Shown here: positions 1 through 11,279 of the stretch, one piece after another
Position numbering within the stretch: the first letter of the stretch is position 1
How the letters are laid out: every line of letters begins with the position of its first letter
Assembly: GCA_949361645.1 (NCBI GenBank)
Contig: OX442430.1
Span: 1,473,856 to 1,537,855, forward strand
Length of the DNA: 64,000 nt
Source: Spongilla lacustris
Lineage: Eukaryota; Porifera; Demospongiae; Spongillida; Spongillidae
Reading direction: 5' to 3'
Translations under genes and position numbers: made by a program
Notes under the pieces: model-generated
Seen by the model: only the letters and a program-made list of their open reading frames with translations
What the model was told of the DNA's origin: nothing
Databases searched by the model: none

Positions 1-2115
1 CCAAAATCAGAGTCGCTTTCACCCCAAAACTGTTGTACTATGCATACTCCAAGAGTGACTTCACTTGAAAGAGGCATCACTCCACTGCTACATGTTGAGT
101 GACTTCACTCCTTCGATCATATATTGTTGCACAGCAAAGCAATGCTGCATCAGTTTTGGGGTGCTGTGGTTTATATTTACAGTACAATACACCCCCCCCC
201 CTCCCCCCTAAAAATGGCATGTTTTTAAACAGCATATTGTCAATACCACATTCATTTTCAAGCGCATATACATGTAGTCATTATTTTCAAAAGCTGCCAT
301 TTCAGACTACGCTGATATGATCGGAGTCCACTACAATTAAGGTCCAGTAGCTTACAGTTATGTGGTTCAGGACAGCCATATCTTTGCAACTGCAAGTCTC
401 AGAACTTGGAGAATTGGTGTATAAAAATAAATTTAAAAATAAAAATAAGACACCTTTGTTACATTTACCTGTTACTTTGAGGAGTGACATTAAGAATACA
501 CGTGCCCCCCTCCCTGGATCTTGTGTGGGTAAACCAGTCAATTCAGGCAGGCCACAATAATATTAATTTAGAGATAAAAAAATACATGGAGTACTATGTA
601 AATGACTACGTAAAGATGCTATAGTTGTGTGCCGCCTACAGATTGGCTCGTATCTTGGAACAGCAGTTTGATTAAAATCACCCTTTCAAATGCTAGCATG
701 AGTGTACATGTATTGGTGGGTAAGACCACAATGAAAAAAGTTTTTTACTAAAGTTAAATGAAAAGGGTGTGCTGTGCCCCTGAACGCCCCCTCTGGGACA
801 AACACTGATTATGGATGTAGGTCATGTAGATCCAGAGATAATATTTAATCTTTAATCTAATTCTGCCTGAAACAATCCTGAATTCAGGATCGGTGACAGC
901 ATTTCTACCAATGCCAGGTATTTCTGCATCGCTCTCAACGACAGAAATGCGTTTTTAATTTTTATTTTGCAGAAGCTAACCATCGTACCACCCGCTTCGA
1001 CTCGCTTCGCATAGTCCGCCTTGAGTTAATTTGATGCTCGCACCTCCTGTGCCCCGTATGCTTGAATTTGCTTATATGGCTCTCCTTACAGATCTTTGTA
1101 ACAGTTTCTATCTTGAAAGTAAGCGTCCTGCTCTTTCCTCAACTTTATACCTGACATTGATGGTAACTGCGGCTTTATTTGCAAACGAAAGAGGAAGCAA
1201 GGCCTAAACATTGTTTTTTCAAAATTTGAACGACTAAAATAGATAGCGCTATGAAGATGAAAGCCTACAGAAGCAGAAAAGTTATCAAATCATCAATATC
1301 ATTCGAATTGAAGTTGATATGAGCAGCATCAAGTCATCCTAGTTCAGGATTTCCATCCTAAATTCAGGATTAAAGGTTAAATAACAAATGTTTTGAGGGT
1401 GGAGGTGTGGGGGTTAGAATGTGGTGTAATTCAGCTGTGCATCTACATGTACATTGGATATTTTATATGGAACATTTTACAAGATTTTTTATCCTTATTA
1501 AGTCACTATTCTTCACAAAATATACCTTATTGTATTAGCAAGTGATACCATCATGACCTACTGATCCATATTCCATGGGGTTCAAAACCACTGTCGCATC
1601 TTCACATAGGAGAATTCAAATTGCTCCAAATTTGATATATATGTAGACGGATCCTGTCGCTATTCATTTGTTCTATTCATTAATTTTTCCTTATCTGTTA
1701 TGGAAATACCACTGTGCAAAATTAAATGCACATTTTCCTGCTCCAATAATTTTCTCCATACATTGAATTGATGTGGCTCAGTGTTGCCATAGCCACTGGC
1801 GCTAAATGACAGGGAAAATGTGCACAGCGGTATCTTCATAAAGGATAAGAAATTAATGAGCAGAACAACAGAACCCCTCCACTTATACATTAATGCCGAA
1901 TTTGAAGAGATTTGAACGCTCCTGCCCCACAGGATATCGGACATCATAATGACAAAATCATGCTTGTGCAAGTCACCAATATATATTTTCACATTGGGGA
2001 ATCATCTATTATGATGAACTGAAAATTGAAAGTTGATAGCTTAATTCTTGCAGAAGATATATGATGCTATCTCATTATAATGTGTAAAAAATAACGATTG
2101 TAGATAAAGATAAAT
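1..2115. other. Intergenic stretch, no gene recognised
   Basis: I see no coding exon with recognisable protein content on either strand. There is a short C-rich run near 190-206 and scattered AT-rich sequence. The open frames here are short and compositionally unremarkable. A motif near 505-517 resembles the end of the hAT-like elements described elsewhere in this window, but no partner end was found. Confidence 0.6.
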
Positions 2116-2845
2116 CAGGGGCGGATCCAGGATTTCTGGAAGGGGGGTCTAATAACTATATTCACAAGCAGGGGTGGATATGGGAGGGAGCGTGACCCCT
2201 CCTGTAACAGCTAGGGGGTCTGGGGGAGCGCTGTAAGCTCCCCCAGTGGGGCCTGGGGTGAAACCCCAGCCGCTTTTTCACTTTTGCGTTCATTTAGCAT
2301 GAAAATAAGCATACTTTAAAAAGTGTATTCAATATTGATAACTAGCAAGCGTAATATTCGGATTGATTAATATGGAAGCCTGCGTGAGTATGGATAGCAA
2401 ATAGAAAACTCTTACTGTTCAGCAATTAAATTGGTGACGCAAAGCCATTGTGACCGTATTCTGGTCTAAACGACACACATGTTTTACCTTTAATCATATT
2501 ATATAGCTACTTGATTTGGCTCTACCTAGCTGTTTCCTGAGGTAAACTTTCTTCTATTGATCGCTTACTTCCTGCTCGCACCTTTCGATCGCACAGCAGT
2601 AATACTAATTAAACACGCTTGGAGGGTCTTGGCTTTAGACCCCCCTCCCCACACACGCACACATACACTTCGGGTGGAATGTTAACTCGCTAATTCACTT
2701 GCGTTCACTAAACGCTTCATTTTCCAACTTGTCAATCATGTAATTAATTATTCATAAGTTAATTTATTCATAACTGGTCGGGCTGAGGGGGGGCGGTCTT
2801 TAGACCCCTTAGACCCCCCCCCCCCCCCCCTTGGATCCGCCACTG
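2116..2845. mobile_element. Non-autonomous hAT-like transposon (MITE), copy 1
   Basis: The left end reads CAGGGGCGGATCCAGG and the right end, reverse-complemented, reads CAGTGGCGGATCCAAG, so the termini are inverted repeats. The 5 bp TAAAT is present directly on both sides (2111-2115 and 2846-2850), which looks like a target-site duplication. A pure C run of about 18 sits just inside the right terminus and a G run just inside the left one. There is no transposase reading frame. A hairpin-forming internal segment at about 2214-2275 is shared with the element at 22964 and with the 37.5-40 kb repeats. CAG-starting termini suit the hAT superfamily. A 5-bp duplication is not the usual 8 bp, but fits the 5-bp hAT group described in the repeat literature; that assignment is inference. 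Confidence 0.8.
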
Positions 2846-3128
2846 TAAATGCTAAGGTGGACCATAAATTCCAAGCTGCAATAATCTCATTCATTTATAA
2901 TGATTAAATTCTGAATTTTATATTTTCCACAGTGTACTTGATTTCGGAAGAGGGTGGGGAGGGTAGTGGGTTGATAATTTGGCAAATTCTTTCTATTTGT
3001 ATGCTAGAGGGATTTTTAATGTGTATTCTTGTATTTAACTTCATGGCACACCTTATAGCAGGAGTTGCACTATTGCACTGCAGTGTAATTTATTCACACC
3101 TGTGTACTCTCCCAACATTGCATTCAAG

Positions 3129-3738
3129 ACCACAACAAGCAGAAAGTGTGCTAACAAGTGTACCAACACTACTTGTACCAATACCAAGCGTAACATCAGG
3201 GCCAAGTGTACCAACAGGTGACCTAACATCAAGTGTACCAACAGGTGACCTAACATCAAGTGTACCAACAGGTGACCTAACATCAAGTGTACCAACAGGC
3301 GACCTAACATCAAGTGTACCAACAGGTGACCTAACATCAAGTGTACCAACATCAACATTAAGTGAACCAACATTAAGTGTACCTACACTAAGTGTACCTA
3401 CACTAAGTGTACCAACATCAAGTGTACCAACATCAAGTGTACCAACATCAACATTAAGTGAACCAACATTAAGTGTACCTACACTAAGTGTACCTACACT
3501 AAGTGTACCAACATCAAGTGTACCAACATCAAGTGTACCAACATCAAGTGTACCAACATCAAGTGTACCAACATCAAGTGTACCAACATCAAGTGTACCA
3601 ACATCAAGTGTACCAACATCAAGTGTACCAACATCAAGTGTACCAATGCCAAATGTACCAGTACCATCAGAACAAAAACAAGCAGTGGCTGAATCATCAC
3701 TTGCAACAAGTTCTGAGAGTAACAGTCAAGCTGATCAG
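3129..3738 (+). CDS. Internal exon of a RING-type protein: Ser-Val-Pro-Thr repeat region
   Basis: Open frame ending in a good splice donor (CAG then GTATCT at 3739). The 5' boundary is uncertain: an AG at 3127-3128 is the preferred acceptor because upstream sequence in frame looks intronic, but the frame is open back to about 2932. The exon encodes low-complexity repeats: five copies of the 9-residue SVPTGDLTS, then SVPTS units mixed with TLSEPTLSVPTLSVPT blocks, then about nine consecutive SVPTS, and a Gln/Ser-rich tail (SEQKQAVAESS). Such Pro/Ser/Thr-rich tracts are normally disordered linkers or O-glycosylation-prone segments. It is probably joined to the RING exon at 6947, about 3.2 kb downstream; this link is inferred from strand and order only. 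The array is open in more than one frame because its period is a multiple of three, so expression needs proof. Confidence 0.5.
3190..3650 (+). repeat. Hierarchical coding minisatellite (27-bp and 15-bp units)
   Basis: Five 27-bp units (3204-3340) are followed by blocks of 15-bp units, with one compound block of about 75 bp occurring twice (from about 3341 and from about 3446). All periods are multiples of three, so unit gain or loss would keep the reading frame. The last run of 15-bp units is nearly perfect, which points to recent expansion. Confidence 0.9.
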
Positions 3739-3753
3739 GTATCTGTATTTCTT

Positions 3754-4206
3754 GGCTAGTCCGGCGTAGCCAGACCCTCGTGTGGACAGAGGGTCTGGAA
3801 GGTTACCTATTCTCAAGTCATATGGATTAGTTTGTGTTCAAAATTATTACGTCAGGATTGGTAACGAGGCTTTGAATGAGTTGCATTAAAATGGCTCCCA
3901 AAGTTGAGCTAGGTGGGCACAAGCACAATCGTCCATACACAGGAGTACAGTGCAGCTAAGTTGTATCACTTTTAAGCACAAGGGTCTAGTTACACTGGAT
4001 TAACACTCCCACTTATGGATGGATGTGGCTATGCCCTAATTACTCAACTAGGGGAAGCCATTTTTAAGGCAATTCATACAAAGCCTCATTACTAAATTGC
4101 ATTCCTCCCAACATAATAATTTTGAACACAAACTAATCCGTATGACTCGAGAATAGGCAACCTAACAGACCCTCTGTCTGGATGCGAGGGTCTGGTTATA
4201 CCAGGC
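3754..4206. mobile_element. MITE with about 120-bp terminal inverted repeats
   Basis: The left arm (about 3754-3880) and the right arm (about 4080-4206) are inverted copies; both carry a CCAGACCCTCG-type core and a shared TTAGTTTGTGTTCAAAATTA stretch. The 8 bp TATTTCTT lies on both sides (3746-3753 and 4207-4214), a likely target-site duplication of hAT length. No protein is encoded. A related but partial element is at 41073-41440. It sits inside the presumed intron of the RING gene, a few bases after the splice donor at 3739. Confidence 0.8.
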
Positions 4207-4214
4207 TATTTCTT

Positions 4215-6584
4215 AATTGGCCTGACACTGAAGGAACTGTACAATTGTATAGATGAGCCTGCAGTTATTTATTGTATATGTAATGTACAAGATGCAGGAT
4301 AATTAACAATGCATGTCTAAAATAGAATATTAATATAATATTTTGTAAAGCTTTTAACTTTCACACACTTTCATTATTTTGATGTTGTAGTCATTAATAA
4401 ATTACTTTATTAATATTAATATTATTAGTGTACCCCTATTACTGATATATATGCATGTACAGAGACTCCTGAAAAAAGAACATACTACCAAAAGTAATTA
4501 ATTTGACCATTTTTTTCAGATGCCATGTGCACAACATTTTCTAGAATAACACATTGTAGATTTTGTCTGAAAGTTCAATCTATGCTCTTTACTTTCTGAT
4601 TGACTGAAACTGTACGGAGTTAGTAATGTTCATGCACTCATGGGTTCTGCCTGACTCTTTGGATGAACTATGGACATATCTAAGTCTCAAAATACATCCG
4701 CATGAAGTGTTTTGGGGTCATTCCACAGTCACTTAGTGTTAATCCAGTGTAAATAGACCCTTGTGCTTAAAAGCCAACCATTCTTAGATAACATCAACCA
4801 CTATTGTCTGTCTCAGATAATAAGACAGTTAGGAAAAGCTATATTGATGAAAAAATTACTGCAAAAGACACCAAAATGGATGCAGATTGAAAGTTATTGA
4901 TAAGTTTCAATGCAAAAAAAGTATTGTGGTTTGTGATGTAAAATGATAATTAGACTGAAGCATACAAATAAACATTGTCCACCCCCCCAAAAACGCCCCA
5001 AAAACGTGTAGTACCGCGAAATGTCTACTTGATGTTCTCAAACCTATAACTCAGCAATAGTTTATTGAAACTGAAACGAAAAGGAGATATGAATAACCAC
5101 ATTACTTTTGAACATTGATTTCAATTTTGACGCTTTTGAGATAAAAGAATCAGGAGTTACATGTACGTGTAGGTATTAAGCTCAAATATCGTAAATACTT
5201 GATATCTGCCAGAGAAATGTTTATATCTTCGGTATCTAGCATACCTTGGACCACCCAAAAAGTGATATTTAGTGACAAGTGACAGGTTTATATGTGTATA
5301 AATTAGCATGAGACTATTTCATACCACTGACAAGATACAAAGCTCCAAATTAGCAGCATACAACTCTCTTAGTACTTGAGACAGACCAATAGTTAAAAAT
5401 AAGCGTTGTCAGCCATTCATAAATAACATCAGCCACTAAGCTTCACTAAAGATTGAAATTTGTGTTCAACATAACTCTAGTTCACAAAGTCATAATACCA
5501 AACAAATTCAGCAGTAAGCTCCTAACTTGTATGTTCTAGTGCCTTTGCATACCTGCCAGCATTACGCTTCAATCTGGCAAAGGTAACCTCTTATAAGATC
5601 TAATACCAGGAGGAGAAGCAGAATCTTTTTTCTAGGTTTGTGGTGGGAACGACAAGCATTTATTTTATCTCTGTTGTCTATACTTTTCTAAGCATCGGCA
5701 GTGTCACTGCATTATTTACAGGCAACATCCAAATATGCTCACTAAAGTCCAATTGAGTCTACTGTGTATAAGCAATAACGGAACTACTTCTTCTTCTAAT
5801 CATATTCATGACACTTTGACTTCTACATAGGGTGATAGCTAGCATATACCCTTATACTATATGGTTGTTAATTGATACAAACCTCATACCTTAATAGGTA
5901 TGGCTATACACTTTGGTTAGGAAAACTTATTGTCTTGAAAATGTCAACTTTGCCATGTATGGCTAATTCGTTTAACCCAGATAATAAATGTAGTACCTGC
6001 AATAGACGAGATGATAAGAATCCAGTTTAATATGTAGATAATTCTAGCAGCATTTATAAACTACTTGTTTTAAGAGCTAAACTTCCAATGCAGCATGTTG
6101 TACATGTACCTACATTTTCTATCTTTCATATGGGTTAACCCTTCTAAAATAGATTTATGTCAAAGGCAGGCAGGGAATTGTACCTGATGACATGAAGGTA
6201 AATTAATATTCACCACAAGTAGTTATGGTGGGGGCTATTAGTCTTTAATAACCAATTCAAAAAATTTTAATTCAACGATGTCAATATGTTAAACTTCAGC
6301 CATTATCATATGCCCAAAAATGTTTAATAATTAATCACTTCACAATAGGATTAGTTAACTATTGCTTTTCTTTTTAGTTTTAGCTAAGTAACTAAAGTGG
6401 TATTAATAATGATAAGCTGGTTATGGGTGATTACTTAATCTTTAATTAATGGGTTGAAATTTACTGTCTAAATCTTAATGTGGTAATTAATAATCATTTT
6501 AGATGTGTCTAATTGGATTACATTAGATTGATTGCTAACATTTAATTTAGTAATTACAGTATATTAAGTTGTCATGTTTGTAAG
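4215..6584. other. AT-rich non-coding stretch, presumed intron of the RING gene
   Basis: No exon recognised. A 40-bp segment at about 4736-4774 is an inverted copy of about 3968-4008 inside the preceding MITE. The rest is AT-rich single-copy-looking DNA. It is an intron only if the exons at 3129 and 6947 belong to the same gene. Confidence 0.5.
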
Positions 6585-6648
6585 GTGTCAGGGGAAGTGA
6601 AGTCCTTGTTGTATCTACTTCAACGCCTTGCTGTAGCTGAACAGCGAG
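6585..6648 (+). CDS. Possible small exon of the RING gene
   Basis: The stretch is bounded by TGTAAG before 6585 and GAG followed by GTAATG at 6649. In phase with the 3129-3738 exon it reads VSGEVKSLLYLLQRLAVAEQR, an amphipathic, coding-looking peptide. Against it: it would leave one extra base, and the RING exon at 6947 needs phase 0, so either another small exon lies between them, the boundary is different, or this is not an exon. Confidence 0.3.
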
Positions 6649-6946
6649 GTAATGCTGACTCAGTCCTTTTTGCTAGCAAAGATTGCCTTGTTTTTTAGGA
6701 CAGTGATGCATATTAATTAATTAATTATCTATGTATGTATTCTATGTAATAATGTATATTTATTATTTGTTTAAATTTATGTCATAATGTATTATTACAT
6801 GCAATGATTGAAAGTTAATTAGCAAGCTGGATTTATTTATATTTTGATATCTCGTGCGATACACAGTACTGTAATTTTGATTTCCTTACTCTAGTACTGT
6901 TTTGAGTTATCATCAGTACTCTTGATTTATTTTTTTCTTTATGCAG

Positions 6947-7105
6947 TTGAAAATTGATTGCAAAATATGCTTAGAGAGACCAGTGGAGATGGTTTTTGTT
7001 CCTTGCGGTCATATCTTTGCGTGCAATTCATGTGCTGAACATTTGACGAGTTGTCCTCTATGCAGGAAGACAATTGAACAGTCTATAAAATTTTTCTTTC
7101 CCTGA
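6947..7105 (+). CDS. Terminal exon: C3HC4 RING finger of IAP (BIRC) type, probable E3 ubiquitin ligase
   Basis: The exon follows a clear polypyrimidine tract and TGCAG acceptor (6941-6946) and ends at the TGA at 7103-7105, giving 52 residues. It contains a complete RING: CKIC, then CGH, then C-x2-C, then CPLC, spaced C-x2-C-x11-C-x-H-x3-C-x2-C-x6-C-x2-C. The VFVPCGH core and the very short hydrophobic tail (IKFFFP) after the last cysteine pair are characteristic of the C-terminal RING of inhibitor-of-apoptosis proteins and related ligases. In that family it recruits E2 ubiquitin-conjugating enzymes. No BIR domain is visible in the window, so BIRC identity is not shown; a RING protein with only this C-terminal type (LRSAM1, MYLIP, neuralized and similar) is possible. 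Confidence 0.8.
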   Translation: MKIDCKICLERPVEMVFVPCGHIFACNSCAEHLTSCPLCRKTIEQSIKFFFP

Positions 7106-7255
7106 GGTATCTGTGCATTGCAGTGATGTTTATGTGCAACTCAAAATTTGCTTGTCAATGCTACTATGTAATGATAAATTTCCTAACCACGACGGTCCCG
7201 TGTATTAAACCGCCAACCATATTGTTCGATAATATTTTGACGTACTACTCAGTAG

Positions 7256-7340
7256 GGGTGTACTATAAAGCGACTGATGATTTTGGAATTATGCGTCACC
7301 CACTTAATTATGTGTGCATGGGTCCAAATGATGCATTTTG
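7256..7340. repeat. Direct repeat flanking the hAT-like element, left copy
   Basis: A segment containing GATGATTTTGGAATTAT and flanking sequence recurs in direct orientation at about 8152-8235 with moderate identity. The two copies lie on either side of the 7615-8111 transposon. Confidence 0.5.
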
Positions 7341-7614
7341 GCTGTAGAACATACTGTGCTCTAAACCACGGCATTTCTTCGCCTATATACGAGTGCCAGC
7401 ATCAAGAATAGGGGCTGCTATTGTTTAATACTGCCGAAACTGTCCGTTCCTGCGCCGGCGTCAATGTTAAACAATCGAAACCTATCGAGTAACCAGTTTC
7501 ATTCTGTCGCAAAGGGGGGGGGGGGGGGGGGGGGGCAGTGGTCTTAGAAGGAGCAGGAGGCTGCTCGAAGAGATCGTACTAGATGATAAAAACATCAACT
7601 GCGACCATCCTTTT

Positions 7615-8054
7615 CAGGGGCGGATTTAGGGGGGGGGGGGGGGGGGGGGAAGGTCCGGGGGTCCGGACCCCCCCTTTCCTATATAAAGAATGACGTAATG
7701 TATACTGCAGCGTTTTGCATGTTACCGTCCTTGGATTTGCAAGCTTGCACATCGTACTAGCCAAGCGGGGTTTATATCGATCCAATAAATCCTCCTATTA
7801 ACGAAATTTTATTTTGCATGTGTGGTTAATTAGTATTTAATCGCGCGATCGATCGCCAAAGCTATCTAAAGACGTGAATGGGATGAAAACAGGTAGCTAT
7901 AAACAAAATAAAAATACTATTAGTATAGTAAAACATACACGAGTCGTTTTACTTTAAAGACCGACATGTAGCTGGTGCATGGCCACGTGCACGCTTCGGT
8001 CATAAATTCACAAAAGCTTTGCGTCACAAATTTCATTGCTGCACTGAGCGGTAG

Positions 8055-8085
<31 letters not shown>

Positions 8086-8111
8086 TTCCCAAATTCCTGG
8101 ATCCGCCCCTG
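7615..8111. mobile_element. Non-autonomous hAT-like transposon (MITE), copy 2
   Basis: The left end CAGGGGCGGATTTAGG and the right end (reverse complement CAGGGGCGGATCCAGG) are inverted. CTTTT occurs on both sides (7610-7614 and 8112-8116), a 5-bp target-site duplication as in copy 1. Very long homopolymers lie just inside the ends: about 20 G after the left terminus and about 37 C before the right terminus. No open frame for a transposase. Confidence 0.85.
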
Positions 8112-8529
8112 CTTTTCTTCCGTGTGCACATGTCCAGCCTTCGACAAATAAGGGTGTACTAAAGAGCGATGATTTTGGAATTATACATACTTTGGGCGTG
8201 TGTGCATGGCAATATATCCGCATTTTGCCAATTTGGGGATGATGGCAGACAACAAATAATTTTTAATTTTAATGAATGTCATTGCTCACGCGATAAAAAA
8301 GGTTATATAAATTCCTCTCGTTCCCAGACCCCAATGTACATTGTAATTAGATGGCTGGAGCTGACCTTCATTTTGCAGCTCGGTAGTTATTGTAAATTAG
8401 TGGATTTAGTTAGAACCATTCCTAGCCATCCCAGATGATGGAAGCTAGCACAACTTAGCCTCAGCTTTGGAGGACTTGGCTTTCATTCTTTATCTTATCA
8501 CTCATGTGCTGCCTTCATCTCATCTCTGT

Positions 8530-9355
8530 CTTCTTCAGGTTTTGGTACTTTTTGAAGGTCAATGCTCTTGTGTCCCCTACAGAGGCCATCACAGTGGAGT
8601 CTGTTTGTTCTCTTCTCTCTCCCAGCATGCATTGTGCAAGAAGTTGGATGATCATCTATTTCAGCCTATCTTGATGACTTCCTCTCCTGCCAATAAGGCG
8701 CAACTTCCCTCGAGCTCTGCCTCTGCTCCTCATGCTAGTTCATGGCTTTCAGTTGTCCCTGTGTTAGGGTTGGGCTTGCATCTTGATCAAGCCGAGTTCC
8801 AAAACTGCAGTGATGTGGTGGCTTGGTATGAGCTGTTCTACACAATCAGTGTGCCCATTCTTCCTCTGTATCACTTTGGATCCTCTTTGACATCATACAG
8901 TGTCATGCAGACATGGTGGGGATATTGTCATCAGACACATTCGCCTGCGAAAAATCTTTGCAGAGTTCTGTTGTCATGCTCACCTATCTGTAAGAGTGGA
9001 GATTGGTCAAGACCTTTCAGAGTCCAGAGTAATTCTGATGTGCTAGTTGATGCTTAGGAAAGGGCAAAACCACAAGCCTTTCATGTTACTATTGCCTCCC
9101 CACTCATTCCTGCCACTTTGCATGGTGTTGCAGCCTAGTGCCAAAAGCACTCATCCAGTGACCCAAAGTGTCAGGAGCTAGGGTGGGTACTGGGAATGTG
9201 TTCCTCTGGCAGTGGAATCTTATGGAAACTGGGGCAAAGAGGCCCAGAACACATTCGCTAGACTAGCTTCCATCCTCTCGATCTCCCTGCACTGCCCTAA
9301 GGCAAAGGTGTCCCAGGTTAACTTAATCAGCAGGTTTAGAGTTGAACTGTAGGCC
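8530..9355 (+). pseudogene. Decayed retroelement: C-terminal segment of a reverse-transcriptase polyprotein
   Basis: Reading across frames on the plus strand gives an ordered series of peptides typical of the C-terminal part of a retroelement protein common in invertebrate genomes: KLDDHLFQ, SPANKAQL, SASAPHASSWLSVVP, GLGLHLDQAEFQ, then (other frames) a D-x-T-x-x-SPL-like block near 9073-9130, LGW, and finally VPLAVESYGNWGKEAQNTF at about 9199-9255, followed by SISLHCPKAK. Several frame changes and stops separate the blocks, so it is not functional. The reverse-transcriptase catalytic core was not seen. The exact clade is uncertain. Confidence 0.6.
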
Positions 9356-9359
9356 TATG

Positions 9360-10229
9360 GTGTTTAATCTAGTGATATGTAATACATAATACTGCTGCTG
9401 TGTTTTCCACTACCTGTCTTGGAGTAGAATGTTTATAATAGTATCATCCTCTTGATGTCACACCTTATCATTCTTGATAGCTTCATCAATGCCTCTCTTG
9501 CACTTAGTATCAGACAATTCTATCCATCTCACCACATAGCTTTCAAACCATATATGACATGTATTCAGATGTAGTTCTACACTGAATCTGTGAGGCACAA
9601 GGCAGTAACTATTTTGAGTGCACAGTCACACCCTTATTTTCCTCACCTCCTATCTGCAGTTTGGCTCAGCTGTCTGAGCTCCTGGAAGGTTATGTACAGC
9701 TGGTATGTCACACCAAGCAGGCACTCCTCATTAGATGGCTTGAAGGCTTGAAGGCTGGAAGGCTTTTAAGCAGCTTTGCAATGTGTTCAAACTGCAACCT
9801 AACACAATAATAAAAAAAGAATTGTTGAAAAATCTACTTTGCAAATAACCATGTGCATGCTACAGTCTATAGAAGGCAAATATAATACACGTTATCATGC
9901 CATCCATTCAACTATTCATCCTAGTGCCCTTCCACTGAGTATCAATCTAAAAAAGCCACATCATGCAGTCCCCTGCACTTTTTCTAAATGTGGAGTGAAA
10001 GAAAACATGAGTAAAAACATATGTGGCTGTCAAGACTTAAGAAAACATACGCAAGGTAGTCTATATCAAATCTGAGGAAGTTAGAGGGAGGATGGAGGGA
10101 GGAAGGGGAGAGGAAAGGGGAGAGAATTGCTAAATGGAATATTTAATGTCCATCAGCAAACTGTTTAAATAGAGGTGCCACATTCTCCTTGACTGCATAG
10201 CATTCTTTCAAAATGTGCTTGAAAACACC
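9360..10229. other. No gene recognised
   Basis: Single-copy-looking sequence without a recognisable exon. It contains a short G/A-rich stretch (10081-10130). Confidence 0.5.
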
Positions 10230-11274
10230 AATTAATGCTGCTAAGGTCTCTTCAGAGCTATCATCAAGTTCATTCTGTGTACATTCAAGAGATCATATTA
10301 TGTGCCCTACCAGTTAGAAAACACAATGCCTATACTTGTCACTACTGACAGTGACAACTTTCCACTGAATTCGGCAAAGAAGAAATGGTGGGTGACAGTG
10401 ATATTACAAGATATGCACATGCATGTGTGTATGTGCCTGTGTGCATGTGTCTGCATATGCATCAATTTGCTTATATGGCAGCCACTGTAACATGGGGTGA
10501 TGATGATATGACCTAGATGGCACCTTCAGCAACACTCTAGGCTGACTGAAGATTAGATGCTAGGCTTCTCACAATTGAGTAAAACCTCTGAGTATAAAGA
10601 CACCCTGGCCCAGGGGTGTGCAGTACATACATAAAACTCCAATTAATGCTGCTAAGGTCTCTTCAGAGCTATCATCAAGTTCATTCTGTGTACATTCAAG
10701 AGATCATATTATGTGCCCTACCAGTTAGAAAACACAATGCCTACACTGGTCACTACTGACAGTGATGCCGAGTACATGGAGTACCAACTTTCCACTGAAT
10801 TCTGCAAAGGAGAAATGGTGGGTGACAGTGATATTACAAGATATGCACATGCATGTGTGTATGTGCCTGTGTGCATGTGTCTGCATATGCATCAATTTGC
10901 TTATATGGCAGCCACTGTAACATGGGGTGATGATGATATGACCTAGATGGCACCTTCAGCAACACTCTAGGCTGACTGAAGATTAGATGCTAGGCTTCTC
11001 ACAATTGAGTAAAACCTCTGAGTATAAAGACACCCTGGCCCAGGGGTGTGCAGTACATACATAAAACTCCAATTAATGCTGCTAAGGTCTCTTCAGAGCT
11101 ATCATCAAGTTCATTCTGTGTACATTCAAGAGATCATATTATGTGCCCTACCAGTTAGAAAACACAATGCCTACACTGGTCACTACTGACAGTGATGCCG
11201 AGTACATGGAGTACCAACTTTCCACTGAATTCTGCAAAGGAGAAATGGTGGGTGACAGTGATATTACAAGATAT
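10230..11274. repeat. Tandem repeat of an approximately 0.42-kb unit (2.5 copies)
   Basis: Units begin at 10230, 10641 and 11071 with the same AATTAATGCTGCTAAGG text. The first unit is 411 bp and the second 430 bp; the difference is a 19-bp segment (TGCCGAGTACATGGAGTAC) missing from unit 1. The third copy is truncated at about 11274. Identity between units is very high. The short open frames inside are repeated with the units and show no recognisable domain. Confidence 0.9.
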
Positions 11275-11279
11275 ACAAT

